Assembly: GCF_002994745.2 (NCBI RefSeq)
Contig: NC_037090.1
Location: 34,020,501 to 34,084,500, forward strand
Reading direction: 5' to 3'
Length of the DNA: 64,000 bases
Source: Rosa chinensis
Taxonomy: Eukaryota > Streptophyta > Magnoliopsida > Rosales > Rosaceae
Part shown: positions 23,605 through 36,779 of the stretch, piece by piece
How positions within the stretch are numbered: position 1 is the first letter of the stretch
Layout of the letters: every line of letters starts with the position of its first letter
Position numbers and translations under genes: made by a program
Notes under the pieces: generated by a model
The model's input: only the letters and a program-made list of their open reading frames with translations
Told to the model about the DNA's origin: nothing
Database searches by the model: none

Positions 23605-25711
23605 TTAGAGGTTGGCATGAAATAATTTCCTACGATGAACTAACATGTACATGCTACAATTAAAAATAATACTTTGGACACATATTTACTATCAAGTCAA
23701 TTATCCTTGAGCTTTTATTGCGACTGCAAATTTAGATGACTGTATTTCGTTAACATATAAGATTTTTTTGCTAAGGTAATGTCAAATACATGGCTACACA
23801 TTACTACTCGAAAAAATTTAAGGAATTAAAATGAAATTATTAAAAATTGAGTTTATGGTTTAGGGACCTCAGAAATATAACTTGAATTTTTCTTGATGGG
23901 AATCTCTCATTTATGGACTTGAGGATAAAGGACGCAACTCGAAGAGTTCGTGAGAATTATTGGAGATTTTTTTGGACCCCTAACTATTTATTACGATTTT
24001 CTGAAGTTTTGAAATTATAAAAATTAATTTAAGAGAAAAAAATTGGTGACGTGCAATCTGAGCCATCCATGAGTTGAGAAACTTCGTCTACTCATCATGC
24101 TCTACACGTTGATATAATTGGTTTTTGAATTCGCTTCTAATGTGCATGAGGTGGGTCTCCGATCGGATTCTTTGACTCTGGCCACGACAGCAGATGAGAC
24201 CAGTGACAATAGCTTCTTCTTGGTGATGCGAAGTGGTTTCCGGTCCTTTTTAGTTTAAACATCGAGTCATGGCGTCGGTTCGATATTCAGAAACTCTCGG
24301 TAATTCCAACTAGGTTTATGTTCTTGGAATCTATGTTCTTTGCTTTTTACTGGATTTTGTGATGTTGATTAGTTAGAAATAATTGTTCATGTAGTGGAAT
24401 TTTCAAGTTTGTGTTATGGAAATTATGGCATTGATCAGTGAAATTGTGGTGTTGATCATGGTAAATTTCAGTTTACTGAATTGTCCCCAAATTGTCCGTA
24501 AGATAACAATAGTGTTCACAGTGTTACCTGCTTTGTCCTATATCAGTTAACAGGACAGCTGACTGACGGAAAAGTTTGGTTGTTAGACCTTTGGTGGCTT
24601 CCAGACTAGTCCTTCAAACTTCAAAGACAACAAAATATATTAGATTTGATATTGTTTGTCCTTGTCGAACCAACCAACCAAATAGCTTATCATGATACGT
24701 CGTGTTTCACTTACTCACCTGTTGAATTTAAAACGAGCTAAAATTGGGATCGTTTAAATTCTGCTTGTGTAGGTTATGTTGGAGAACTCTTTTTTTTGTT
24801 TTTTTGTCATAATATGTTGGAGAACCCTACACAAAGAAAACAGTGCCACACATTTAACATATTTGTCTTACAAAATTTGAACAAAGGGTCTACTCCGACA
24901 AAGGAGGCCTTGCTCCCATCCAATCAATCCAATACATAGCATAACTTCAGTTGAAGTTAGAAACATATTGCGACTCCGGCCACTTGTTTACACACACAGA
25001 GCAAGTTTAATAAAACATGCTAGAATAAATTAGAGATAATCTCTTTTTATTTCTTAATGTTTAACATGTCTCTAATTGATTTCACGTGTTGACATAGCTA
25101 ATTTGATTATTTTGCTAATATTTTTCTTATTTTAATATTATTTTTCACTCGATAAAAACATGAGAATTAGACTTGATATGAACGTATCGTAACATTAATA
25201 TCATGTATAATTTTACTATATAAATAAATAATTATATATTTTGCACATACTGTTAATTGTATCTTACTTGAACACCGCTGCCAACTTAAGTTGACCAGAA
25301 GACTTCTTTGCGTGCAAAGAAGATGTAATATGCCAAGGTGGCAGAAAATACAAGTAATGATCAGCTATAAGAATACTAGTTTATCCAGATGCAACCATAT
25401 ATATAATCATTATAACTATAATGACTAATAAGTAAAAAATAACAAACAAATAACTCCAAACATGCCCTTTCAAAAAAAAAAAAACTCCAAACATGCAACC
25501 ATAGATCAGAGGGAAATTAATGCTCAGAAATCAAAATCAAAGCAAAAATTCCACTGATATAGATTGAAAAGCGCAACCAACTGCCTCCTATATGTGACCC
25601 CTCTACTCATGAAACATATACACTTACTAAACTTAACTATATACCTGGCTACCTATTAATTAATCAAAATGTTACTCTCTATATGAACATGATCATCATC
25701 AACCACTGATT
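23605..25711. other. Intergenic stretch downstream of GA2ox
   Basis: No domain is recognised. At 24270 ATGGCGTCGGTTCG runs into a possible GTAATT donor followed by T-rich, intron-like sequence. This could be a leftover first exon of a plus-strand gene, but nothing downstream supports it. Confidence 0.3.
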
Positions 25712-27603
25712 CTATTGATCTACAAGATTGTCCAAGCATGTAGATGGATTATTTGTAATTTTGAAATTGTCAAGACGAGAATCTCCCAAACGTGTAGTGT
25801 ATGCAGCTTTCTTGTATTGACCCCATGTGAATGGTTTATACAGACTTGGCTTCTGGGGAGACACCATCTCAGGAAGGGGCGAGATCCATGCGTTTAGGGA
25901 TGGTGCCCCAAAGTAGACCATAGACATTCTTGGCTTCGTTACAGAGTTAGCCAATGCCCTGTGCCTCACACTCTGAAACCGACCATTCGTCAAAGCCTGC
26001 ATAACATTGATTAATGCGTAAGTAAGCGAATGAAATATTGGACAAGAGAATGTTAACCGTTACTAATATTATTCATTTGTTTGATATATATGATTGTATA
26101 ATTGATTTTATATTTACTGAAAATTCTATAATGTGTTAACGTATGACATGCATATAATTGCCTTAAAAGTTGTCAAATGAGTCCTCAAAATAGTAATATT
26201 AGTCTTCAAAGTAGTAACATAAGTCCTTAAAGTGGTAAATTTTCTTAGTTTACCATATGAGTCCTGAAAATAGTAATATTAGTTCTCAAAGTGATAACAT
26301 CAGTCCTTAGAGGGGTAAAAATAGTTTATGTATGAGAAATGGTATTATATTTACAAGGTTGATCAATGATAATTAACTGAGGAAACAAACAATATCTCTT
26401 AAATGGATCAGTGTGAAATTCGTGTATTTTTCAAATCCGAAAAGAATGATGTTTGACTTTTCTTATCATGAAAGAAATCTTTTTTTGTAGTTATTACTGT
26501 TATTATGGTATGGAACTTTTTGTGTTAAATACGATGAAAAATTATCTTAGGTGTAAAGAGATAAGGGTGTGTGTAAAGAGATGAGAGAAAAGAAGTAATG
26601 ATAAATAAGGGTGTGTGTGTTTGGTGGGGTGGTAAGGCTTTGGTCTCATATATAAGAGGTCAGGAGTTTGAGCCCCATTTTTTTTAAAAAAAAAAAAAAA
26701 AAAAAAAGTAATGATAAATAGACTATGATTACCTGCAAGACATCACCGACCATGACAAAAAACTCATTCGAGTCCGGCGGGACTGGAACCCACAAGCCAT
26801 CATAAAGAGAAATCTGAAGGCCTCCGACATCGTTAGATCTCAAAATGGTCAAAATCTGGGGGTCGGAATGCTCTCCAAATCCAATCCTAGTATTGTTATT
26901 CGCACAAGGATGAGCTAGTTTTGCGGATGGGTCCTTATCCACCAGTGGTGGATAGTGGTTCAGCCGGAGAATCGAGTCGCTCTGGACGTCTCTAATGAAG
27001 CCACTGAATACAGACTTGTCCGAAACCCATAGACCTTCTCCGACCAGATCAAGAACCTCACATGCCAATTCTTTAACTGCTTCTATGTAGTCGTTTACAA
27101 CGCAGCTACATATTTGAAAAACAATGTACGTTATTAGTTAGCCACCACTCCAAAAGTATACAGGTCTGTGTTTGGTAAGAAAAGCCATTTTTCACTTATA
27201 GAAAGAGAAGAACGGATGTATATGCCCCAGGGGCCCTATCTTCCAAGTTTTCTCTTCATCTTTTCACTTACTTTGATTTGTTATATTTGTTATTGCATGT
27301 TTAATAACTGGTGCTCAATGTTTGTAAAAATGCCTCAGGTGTCTTCTAAATTAATAATTTTACCTAGTTAAAAGAAATGTTGAATCATATATTGTACATG
27401 ACGTGCACGTTATATCTTGATAGTCATGACGTGTACGTTATATCTTGATAATGATTTTTTTTTGTTAGTTCTCCAGCACAGAATGATCATCTTGTGTGAC
27501 ATGGAGCCATTGTGCAAGATTTGGTTACAATTTAAATCAGTATGCGTACAATGTGCATACAAATTAACGAAAACCTGTCTCAGGAAGATGAGCTCATACA
27601 AGA

Positions 27604-27634
<31 letters not shown>

Positions 27635-29127
27635 CACAAGTCATGTCAGTTTTCTGCAATCAAATCGATCACATGATTCATTCATAGGTTTCTAGCATCG
27701 AGTACTAGGAGATGACCCCAGTTCTAAAATGCATGGAATATACTGTACTAGACTACTACTTTATCATAATGCACTAGTACTGTTCGATCATAGTGATGAA
27801 GAAAAGAGAAAACGATGATGGGAAGTTTAGGCTCACCAAGTTCAGGTAAAATTCTGCCAACTACTCAAAGTCGGGCCCTAAAAGTGTGTGCCTCAAATTA
27901 TGGCTGACAGTAGCAAAGCAACCGTCGCCGTTAGCTAGCTACGCTATCTTCCTCAAATTACTACTAGAAATTGACTCCTTTAATAGAGAAGAAATCCACT
28001 CCGATTGGCTAACAAAAAAAGAAAGTCTCCTTGCAAAAATTTGTATAACAATGAATACGTGGTTGTACCAAAGATTTTAGTTTGTCCTAGTGTTTCTTCG
28101 GGTGTTTTTGTACTAAAATATATATATATATATATATAAAATAAAAAAACTGAGTAAAGTTGGCTTGCCGATTGATATAAAATTTATTTCACTCTAAATT
28201 GTTTTTCCAAAAAATAAAAAAAAACGCTCTTAACCGTAAAATTATTGACATGCGTAAATATCCAGATTATAATTAAATTTGGTGAATTAATTTGGTGACC
28301 AATCCATATGGAATCTATAGACATGGATGGTGCTATGCCATGAAACTATGAACGAGAGTGACATCCAACTAATTCCAAGGTCTACAATTCTTTATTATCT
28401 AGCAAGGTCCGTGAAACAAACACATAGATTGACCAAAAAATTAATATACAACAAGGTAAAACAATATACTATTGTATTGAAAAAGAGTTCTGAAGTACTA
28501 TATTTCTAATCCTTCCTCCTTTTTCAATAAGGAAAGACGTCGTTTTATAAGAGACCAAGCATTATCTAATACTAAACAATCTTCTTCCTCACCAATTCAT
28601 CAGCAAAACCAATTCCCTCCTTTCTAGGCCCAATGGCATGAACTCAAAGATCTCTTTATTCGTGTATTTAATTTATGAAATGTCAACTGAAATGTAACAT
28701 GCATACTAATTAAAAAAATGACGAGTATAAACAATAATATGTACCTGAATTTTGTAGGGTCATTGGAGACGGCATTGGATGTTTCAGAAATGGAGAGAGG
28801 ATTGGATTGAAGAAGAAGGTACTCGAGCTCGCCCATGTCGCCATTGCGGCCAATGTTTTTGCTTCCATAACCGAAAGGAGAAGCCGGGCCAGCTCGTTGC
28901 TTCTCCGCCGCGGGTTTGGCGAAAAAATCAAACCCTTCTTCTTCTATCCTGGCAATGACCTCTTTTGGAACGCCATGGTTCACCACCTTGAAGAAACCAT
29001 ATTCTTCGCAGGCTTCGACGACCAGTTCCGCTAGCTTCGACCGGTTGTAGGTCGAAAGATCGATGGTGGGAATCCCTACTGCTTTGGTTTTCTTGGTTCG
29101 CATCGGAGAAGGAGATGGTACAACCAT
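25712..29127 (-). CDS. GA2ox: Gibberellin 2-beta-dioxygenase (C19-GA2ox type), three exons
   Basis: This 2-oxoglutarate/Fe(II) dioxygenase inactivates bioactive and precursor gibberellins by 2-beta-hydroxylation in the cytosol. Exons are 29127-28745, 27105-26733 and 25996-25712; both introns are GT-AG, at the two positions usual for GA2ox genes. The product is 346 aa, normal for the family. The N-terminal DIOX_N segment starts IPTIDLS and includes [12 protein letters not shown]. The iron ligands are His207 and Asp209 (GEHSDPQ) and His264 (VRHRAL). The 2-oxoglutarate site is Arg275-x-Ser277 (PRMSMVYF). No damage is seen. GA20ox or GA3ox is less likely because [15 protein letters not shown] and [15 protein letters not shown] are GA2ox-like. 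Subtype within GA2ox is not certain. Intron 1 is 1.64 kb; intron 2 (736 bp) carries a SINE and a MITE. Confidence 0.93.
26128..26345 (-). mobile_element. MITE in GA2ox intron 2
   Basis: About 220 bp, inverted relative to a related copy at 57015-57318. Both ends match: ATGTGTTAACGTATGACATG on one side, TATGAGAAATG on the other. The inside consists of short direct units (GAGTCCTCAAAATAGTAATATTAG-like); this copy has fewer units than the 57 kb copy. It has no coding capacity. Confidence 0.7.
26608..26705 (+). mobile_element. tRNA-derived SINE in GA2ox intron 2
   Basis: A body of about 75 nt with an A-box-like GGTGGGGTGGTAAGG and a B-box-like GGAGTTTGAGCCCC (a pol III promoter) is followed by a poly(A) tail of about 20. 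It is flanked by a perfect 15-bp direct repeat, AAGTAATGATAAATA (26593-26607 and 26706-26720), the signature of LINE-type retroposition. It is antisense to GA2ox and ends about 12 bp from the exon 2 splice donor. It could equally be called a retroposed tRNA pseudogene. Confidence 0.85.
27604..27638. repeat. (TA)n(CA)n microsatellite in GA2ox intron 1
   Basis: An uninterrupted TA run followed by ACACACACACAC. Confidence 0.95.
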
Positions 29128-29200
29128 TCTTCTTGTTTCTATTTTTGGAAGGCCGGACTAAGAGAATATTATGATTGATGAGGGAAAGAAAGTGATCCGA

Positions 29201-29218
29201 GATATTTATATATATAGA
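29201..29218 (-). promoter_or_regulatory. GA2ox core promoter (TATA)
   Basis: The minus strand reads CTATATATATAAATATC about 75-90 bp upstream of the GA2ox ATG, a good TATA region for a short leader. Confidence 0.55.
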
Positions 29219-29306
29219 AGAATGCAGCTAGGGGAATTAAATTTGAATTTGAACTTTGTACTTTGGAGGTGTGATCATAGTTGAGCTGGTGCCATTATAT
29301 ACAAGA

Positions 29307-29358
29307 AGGAGAGACAGAGAAAGACAGAGAGAGAGAGAGAGACGGAGAGAGAGAGAGT
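29307..29358 (-). promoter_or_regulatory. (CT/GA)n tract upstream of GA2ox
   Basis: A GA-rich run (CT on the gene strand) about 190-230 bp upstream of the ATG. Such tracts bind GAGA-binding BPC proteins in plants (family knowledge). A role here is only inferred. Confidence 0.45.
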
Positions 29359-29399
29359 AGCTAGAGGGCAATTATTACTATTTTATTCTAGGTAGGGGA

Positions 29400-30373
29400 A
29401 GGGGTTGATGATGTATATAATTCAAAGTTCAAACCAAGTAACTGGCACGAATTAGAAGACGTGCGAATTGTTTGTGTATTGTCACCTTGGAGTGGGTAAA
29501 TGTTCCCTTGCCATCTTCACCAAAGAACAAAAAATGTTCACTTCCCAAAGATTTGGCATGTTTTTTCTTTGTTTTCATTTTTTATATAAATATATAACTT
29601 GTTGATAATTGAAGAGTTAGATTAGCTTATGAGGGCAGGTCAAAATTGTGTTCGTTGTAAAAATGAAAATTAGAATGACATACATCTAAGTTTAATCTTA
29701 TAATCCGAGTTCTAGTTGGTTCAATGGTATTTTTCTCCATCATTGTGAATGATGCGATACAATAGCTGTTAATTAAAATCAAACAAACTATTTCTCGATC
29801 ATGTGTGAGACAATAAGATTCACCTCGGGACAGTACTCAATACATAATCCATATGATGTACTATCTTTATTATTACATATCATGCCTTTCAATTGATTCG
29901 ATGAGAACGATGGACACATAAAATCTATGTTTCTGCACGTCCAAGCTTAGAGAAGTAGTTTTTTTCAAGGTTAAGAGTGTTACAGTGTGATAAGGAGAGG
30001 CTGGGGACAGGCTGGTAGCGGCTGTTTGTCCCCTCTGATTGGGATTTTGTTTCAAACACTTTTCAAAAAGAGTTGGAGGCATAAACTAAGTGCTATCAGA
30101 CCAAATTCCAGTTGCGCGTAAATATATCGTTCATACTGTTGACTATTTCATCTTTTACTAACTCACCAGCCACACGTGCACCTCTTGTTTTCTCATCAAG
30201 TCTGATATTTTCGACAAATCAAAAATATATAAGAGTGAATTGCTAGGGTTTCATCTGTATTGAAAAATTTGGAATCTCAAGCAGACATTACTTCAAGTTC
30301 ATATAACTCTTAGCATTTTGAAACACAATATATAAGTTCCTGCCATCTGCATTCTGATGTTTTTTTTTCCTAC

Positions 30374-30412
<39 letters not shown>

Positions 30413-32091
30413 ATATATTCATTCTTCTATATTTTTTTCCTACTCTTAGTATTGATTATATTTTTCTAAAAGCTAATTTGATACTGAGGAAATGCTTTGA
30501 TTAGCAGAATTATCACCTTGTTTTGCTCTATTCTAGAGTTCTGTTTAATGTTTACTGTATTGGGATCCTAGAGAATTAAAAAAAAAAAAAAAAAAAAATT
30601 CTTAACTTTTAGAGTAATCCTCTTTATATGAAACAACCATGTCCAAGGGTTACAGGAATTGTTGGTATGTGTCTTCAAGTTTTGAGGGATAGCCATGTTC
30701 GATTTGGTTTAATTAGCCTTTACTACGTTTGTTTTTAGTATAATATATACTTAATTTGTTTTATAAAAAATAGAATGTATAAACTAATTAACTATACTAA
30801 TCTTGATTTGAGTCTGTCTACATGGGATCGATTCGTAAACTCAGAATTAGAAGGTAATGACAAGGAGATATAATCCCACTTTCTTTTTTTGCTTTGGGGA
30901 GCAGGGGAACGATGCAGGCATAAACTTTAAGCCTAATGTAGGGTGAAATACATACATAAAACTTTAATCCCAAGATCTTCTGTAATCCAACTCAAGTGCG
31001 GAGCATCATGTTCCTTATGTAATTATGTTTAACTTGAGTTGTTGTTAGTGTTGAGCGTATGACAGATGATAGAAGATTTTGCATCATACATATAAGGTAA
31101 AAATGTAGTTTAACATTCTTTCGACACTCATCTTCAAGTTAAAACAAACCCACTTGAAAAAAAAAGAAAAAAAAAAGAAAGTTAAAACAATCCCAATTTG
31201 TTGAAAAGTTCAACTGAAAGAGATTTATTATTTTCATTATCAATCAAATATCAATTTCTACCAAGGCATGCAACATAGCAAGAACCGGTTAATAGTTTTT
31301 GGCAAAATGGGCGTGTAACAACTACCAGAGAGCAATACCATATTGATATTTAGTGTTATAATGTTAAAATAGATAACAATTCCTCTCAATATACCTTAAA
31401 TACTTTTATTTTTGACCATTTTGTGCCTAGTTACCCTACATATTTTTATATTTAGTTTCTTGTTGTAATAGACTTTTCTTTGAGAATTAAATAAAGGACC
31501 AGCAAATCTTGAATTAGGTTTTGATGGGGGCCTATAAGTGTTGAAACTAAAATTACTTTACTCTAGTTTTCTCTAATCATTTTCATTGGATTTACAAAGA
31601 TGCGCGCATGTGGAGTTGGTCTTCCCTAACCCAAACAATTATATACAAATTAAAAGGTTAATCACATTGTCAAACAGTTGTCTTCGGCGGTGACTGTTAT
31701 ATACACATTGTCAAACATTCAAAGTGTTTCCACGTGCAAACACAGAAGCAGAAGAAGAGCAAAATTTGCATCAAACTTATTCAATTATCCAAACTGGTTA
31801 ATTAACAAATTGTCAATTTGCATATTTCCACATGCATGCACGCAAAAACATATTTTATTAAACAAGAAAACGAAAAATACACATCGACCTCTTCATGCAA
31901 TTTTTCTTGTTCCGTTTCTTGGGTTATTAATTGGGGAATTTCTTCTTTACAATCATAGACGCACCTACTACCAGAAAAACTGAAAATTAAAGAATTTAAT
32001 TTAGTGTTCATGCATGACAATAATGGAAGTTGTATTAATGATAAAAAAAAGATTCTACCCTCTCCAAATTGATGAATTAAAGCAAGTGCTG

Positions 32092-32123
<32 letters not shown>

Positions 32124-33600
32124 TTCACTAATGTATAATGTATTCGCGTTTGAGCCCCATATTGTTCGAAAGTGATTGATATTTATACTATCTAGGGCCC
32201 TGGATAGCTCCATTAATGTGTATCAAATGTCTATCAAAAGTCAGCCAAAAAAAAAAAATGTCTATCAAAAGAAGAAGAAAGATAAACAGAAAATAGTCTC
32301 CGAATAATGGAATCTGCCATTAAAAATCATCATGAGCAGTACGTCCCCAAAAAGAGCACTGGTACTTTAATTTAGCATCAAAGTAGGTTATTAATTAACA
32401 GATAGGTAGCAATTAGGTTACATAATACAGAAATGGTTGCCGATCTCAAGGCCCTTGAAACACGATCCTTAATTTCAGGTGGAGAGCCGGCTAGAGCAGA
32501 AACATATAGACCAGACCAAGACATTAAAGAAATTCCATCCGAGTGAAACAGCAAGAAAGTTCCCTAGAAGATGGTGACAAAACGCAGTGGGCTCTGCAGT
32601 CCTCCTCGCTCGACAAATGGCGCATATATGAGTGTGATCGGTGATCTCCCTCTTAACTAATTATGCTGCTAGTCCCTATCTTATGAATTATGATCATCAC
32701 CTACGCCCATACAACATTAATCTTATTTCTCGTACCAGTATAATTAAGCTTTTAGTTTTAGCTAGATAGTACTATTATAATTTGGATGATCCGATACTTG
32801 TCTGCTGAAGTATGCATATGCAGTTATTATATTGTAAGTCGGTTCTTTCCTCTCTCTCTTTTTTTGGTCGATTTCGGTTCTTTCCTCGAGTCACAGCTTT
32901 GATATAAAAAAATAAAAAATAAAAAAAAAACTTTGATTAAGCAAATTGCTTGGGGACGGTATTTTTCAAACTGGATCAACTATCGCTTAGATAGAGATAT
33001 TGCTTGCCCCAAAAGAGTCTTGACAAGCTAGGATCCTCTGTGAAGCAATTGTAAGACCGTGTCATTACATGAATGCGCCAATAATGGATGAAATGCGATC
33101 AAATACTCTGGCTATAAACAGTTGACTTGTGGACTAAACGAGGAAATTATCCTTGTTATAGTTTCTCTTGTCAAGATCAAAGCCTCTGGTAGACCATGTC
33201 ATATTGACCACAACAATGGTTATCTGGTTACTGTACAAAACAGATATTGAAATAAAAGAGAGCAGTGGCATGGTTCGAGCGGGCTTAACCGTTTTGGAAT
33301 CGCTCAATTCAGTTGGGCCATATTTCAAACCGCAAACTGATTACTTTTTAGGTGGGTGCACATATTCGATTGGGCTGAATATCACTGTGGCTCGGTTCGG
33401 TTGCGGGCCATTACGATGGGCCTAACTATCATATTTTTATATTGCCATTTTTTTTCTTCTATCTTCCAAATTCAATATTCATCAATAAATTTTAAAGTCC
33501 AATTTTAATTAACACTTTAGTGTTTGGGTGTAAGTCCTAGCAAAGTTCTAACATCAATTGAGTCAATTTTTTCAAGTAACTCATTGCAACAATAAACCAA
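29400..33600. other. AT-rich intergenic DNA
   Basis: No gene or transposon terminus is recognised. Microsatellites (TA)n lie at 30373-30418 and 32094-32123, and A-runs near 30579-30598. The open frames here are short and show no family resemblance. Confidence 0.5.
30373..30418. repeat. (TA)n microsatellite
   Basis: A TA run of about 45 bp, interrupted once by TTT. Confidence 0.95.
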
Positions 33601-33619
33601 ATGAACTAGAAAGCACTTC

Positions 33620-34460
33620 TCTTCCTCGAGAAACCCTAACACCCTAAGACCGGTTCGTTTCTGATGGAGTACTCGAGCTCATCCTGCGGCGCCCCGACCG
33701 GTGCTAGCTTCCGGCCTCGCCGACCTTGGGACTGCTACTGGATGGGTATTCAATCCGATAAGTTCAAGGGTGCTTCATGGATGGTTGCGCTCGAGGTAGG
33801 TCCAGACGGTGTTTGGCTTGTGTCTTTCTGACAATATCCCTGGGACTGGCGGCATGGTTGTGCTAATCAAGACCGGCAACATGGTTCTGAATTGACGGTG
33901 AGTGCAGAAGGTGTGTGCTGGACCGGTGGGATTTGGGATTGGGTCTTCACGGAGTGCGATGTGACGATGTTGAGCGCGGAGGTTTTGGTCGATGCGGCGG
34001 GAGGTCGCGGCGGAGTAGATCGAGGCGGCAAGGATCGTGGCAGAGCGGTTCCAGCAGAGGTGCTGGGTTCGGTGCGTACGATATGGCGTCAGGGTATGTT
34101 GGGCCTGGACCAAGCTTGCTTTATGGGCTCTGGAGTTGGACTATCTTGATGGGCTCTTGGGCTTACTATTTTGGGCTGGGGTGTTTTACCCTAGGCCCAT
34201 CCTATGTTTTTAGTTTTGTCTAATTACAATAAATTCCTAGTATTTAGCTAGGAAACTAAGCACTGATGTGCACTCTATGTATCTCTAGCACCTCTGGAGT
34301 AGTACCAAAGGAGGGTCTCCGCTACCTCTACGTATTTGAATGTATAATGAGTAGGACTATTTGTACGTACCACTTGTGGGTACTACCACTAGCTGCTTGT
34401 CTGTCTATGACCTTAAATGACACCAGAAGGGTATGTAACGGCCTATTCTGGCTTGTAATG
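33620..34460. other. Unrecognised GC-richer segment left of the Tat element
   Basis: This stretch is clearly richer in G+C than its left flank. An ATG at 33661 opens 55 codons (DCYWMGIQSDKFKGASW) that look coding but match nothing I can name. From 34150 on it resembles a 3' untranslated region. A LINE or captured gene remnant is possible; the nature is open. Confidence 0.3.
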
Positions 34461-34953
34461 TGTACATACATGGTATCTACCGGCTATAATAAGCACTCAT
34501 ACCAAACCACCTCACTTTGTTGAATTGGCCTTGACGGTGTGACCCCCGGGAACACAGAAGCCAACCTTCACCGACAAACCAATTTCAGGCCGAAACACGC
34601 CTTGACGAGCCACCCAAAGTCATCCTTGCAGAAAGGACCAAAAGGCATCAGACTGAAGCATATCAGTCCCACATCAAAAACAAGACTGAGGTAACTCACT
34701 ATTCCACCTATAGAAGGTCCACTTCTCTATCTTCATTCATTACGCATTTAATAGCTACCAACCACTATTCTCTCAACATAAATACATTGTCTAATTTTAG
34801 CATTGGAGGAGACCGCCAACCGCGGTCTCCCCTCTTGAAACAGTTGTATTTCTCTTGACAGATAGCGGGAATTTCCAAACTCACAACATATCGGAAGATT
34901 GTACACTTGTCCACGTTATCAGAAGCCGACACCTTGTGGCGGTATTCTGAGCA
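34461..34953 (+). repeat. 5' LTR of the deleted Tat element
   Basis: Starts TGTACATACATGG and ends GAGCA. It contains CAGTCCCACATC, shared with the 61 kb LTR, and a weak TATA (CACCTATAGAAGG); the 3' copy has CACCTATAAAAGG. Confidence 0.85.
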
Positions 34954-34959
34954 TTAACA

Positions 34960-34977
34960 TTGGCACCGCCTGTAGGA
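34960..34977 (+). other. Primer-binding site
   Basis: TTGGCACCGCCTGTAGG, just inside the 5' LTR. It is a diverged form of TTGGCGCCGTCTGTGGG in the related element at 61629. Confidence 0.7.
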
Positions 34978-35142
34978 ACTCCTTTGAACTAAAGGCCACT
35001 CCCCCGTAATCTACCATGGCTAGCGGTAGTGGAAATGGCGTTGACGACCAGACAAACCAATCCGTCAACCCTCAACCCACGAACCCTGCCAATCCAATAA
35101 TCGTCGTCAACCGCGAATTGGTCACCACACCAATCAACACTG

Positions 35143-36594
35143 ATGGTTGACCTTAACACCCCCGAGGTACCCCTAACACAATCCGTTGTGGATAACCAAC
35201 CCGGTGCCAGCCATCAAGCGCCAAGCCGAGACCTCGCTGCCATGTTAGAATTAGCTTTGGCGGACCTGCACGAAGCAAACAGAGAGCGGGAAAAGGAGCG
35301 AAAGGAGAAGGCGAAAGCTCAAAACCAAGTGGCGACACTATTATCAAAGTCCAATGAACTAAAGAAGGCACTAGGGACAAATGCAGATCCCGCCCAAATC
35401 GAACACTCGCAAAGCACAAGGCTTAGCCCAAACACAAGAGCAAGGGTAGCGCCGACATCAATAATCCAAATGGGTGTTGCTTTGAACCCACTTGAACTAG
35501 CCGGACTAGGGCCAGCACCGCCACCACAATTGGTGCAGGAGCAGGTAGCGAACTCACAGCCACAATATGATAACTCATTCAGTGCAGGCCAGCAGAGGGG
35601 AATGTGAAACATGCCAGCCCCCCGACAATAAATTTTGGCACCAAATCAGCCACTCGCTCCCTAGACCTACTGTCGATGCCACCACCTTGATCCTAGAAAA
35701 AATGCGAGAACTAGAAGAAAGGTTAATTAGAGCTGAAACAAGCACCCTACCGCCAACTCAAAACCCCCTCTTTGCGGCGTGTCTAGGCCCATTTACCTTC
35801 ATAATTTTGCAAACTGTTAGATCAACATATGCGAAGACTCCCAAGATTGCCCAATTTAGCTGTTTGACAGATCCATTCGTCCACATGGACACGTTCAAGA
35901 AGGAAACCAACAGCAAAGGTTTTGATGATGCGACTCTTTGTCACCTATTAAGCAAAACATTGGACAGTGAGGCAATGAGCTGGTTCTTTGAATGCCCCCC
36001 AGGCTCTATGGACTTATTCGTAGCCTTATCAAACGCATTCCTGTCACGATTCATCCTCATGATGGATGGTTATCACAGCTCAAGCCAATTGTTCAGCGTT
36101 AAGCAAAGTACTGATGAATCGTTAAAGGAATTTGTCACAAGATGGAGAACCGCCACATCAAGGTGTCGGTACCTGGATAAAACAATGGCGCTGGCAACCT
36201 TCAAGCAAGGACTCCTCAAGGAAAACTTCTTGTACTACCTTAACTACAATTTCCCAAATGCCACATACGACCACATCATTAGTGAAGTAGTCTTGCATGC
36301 CCAAGTGGAGTACAACACTTACGGCGCCAACCCACCACCACCACAAACTCCACAAAAGACATCCCAACCCTCCACATCCCAACAAGGAATCACCACCACC
36401 AAATGACAAGAAGAGGGAGTGGCAACATGGTAACTACCAAGACAGGCGGCAAAGAGACCAACAATACCACAACAAAGGCAACATATCTTTTCACAATTAT
36501 CGCCGCGACAACCGCAACAATAAGCCCGCTGCAAACTCTCAAAAGTTTGAAATATTCACTGTATTAACGGCATCATATGAAGAAATCTACAATT
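35143..36594 (+). pseudogene. gag: gag of the deleted Tat element
   Basis: A leader region with a charged helix (ELALADLHEANREREKERKE, 35250-35310) is followed after a frame change near 35600 by a Retrotrans_gag domain (about 35700-36330). That domain shows PFVHMDTF, SWFFECPPGSMD and FVTRWRTA. Gag forms the virus-like particle in the cytoplasm. A stop at 36406 and a frame change precede a CxxH-type zinc motif region (KYHEDSGHNTNDCN, 36675-36715). Frames are broken, so it is not functional. Confidence 0.75.
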
Positions 36595-36779
36595 AATGCA
36601 AGGATCAAATTCCGCCACCACCCCCAAGAAAGTACCCCAGAGTAGGAAAGCTTAGAAACACTGGGAAATGGTATAAATACCATGAGGATAGTGGCCATAA
36701 CACCAATGATTGCAATGCCCTCAAAACCACAATCGAATCACTGTACCGTGATGGGAAGTTAGACCAGTATAAGGTCTGA

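Noticed and set aside
28113..28140. (TA)n run in GA2ox intron 1 as a promoter
   Set aside because: It lies mid-intron with no leader or start site; simple microsatellite.
31678..32128. Two overlapping open frames of about 100 codons
   Set aside because: Both are rich in Lys/Asn/Ile/Tyr from AT-rich DNA, include microsatellite translation and match no family.
32140..32180. B-box-like GTTTGAGCCCC as a second SINE
   Set aside because: No A box, no tail and no flanking duplication were found.
33168..33425. 85-codon plus-strand frame
   Set aside because: No recognisable domain and no splice or promoter context.
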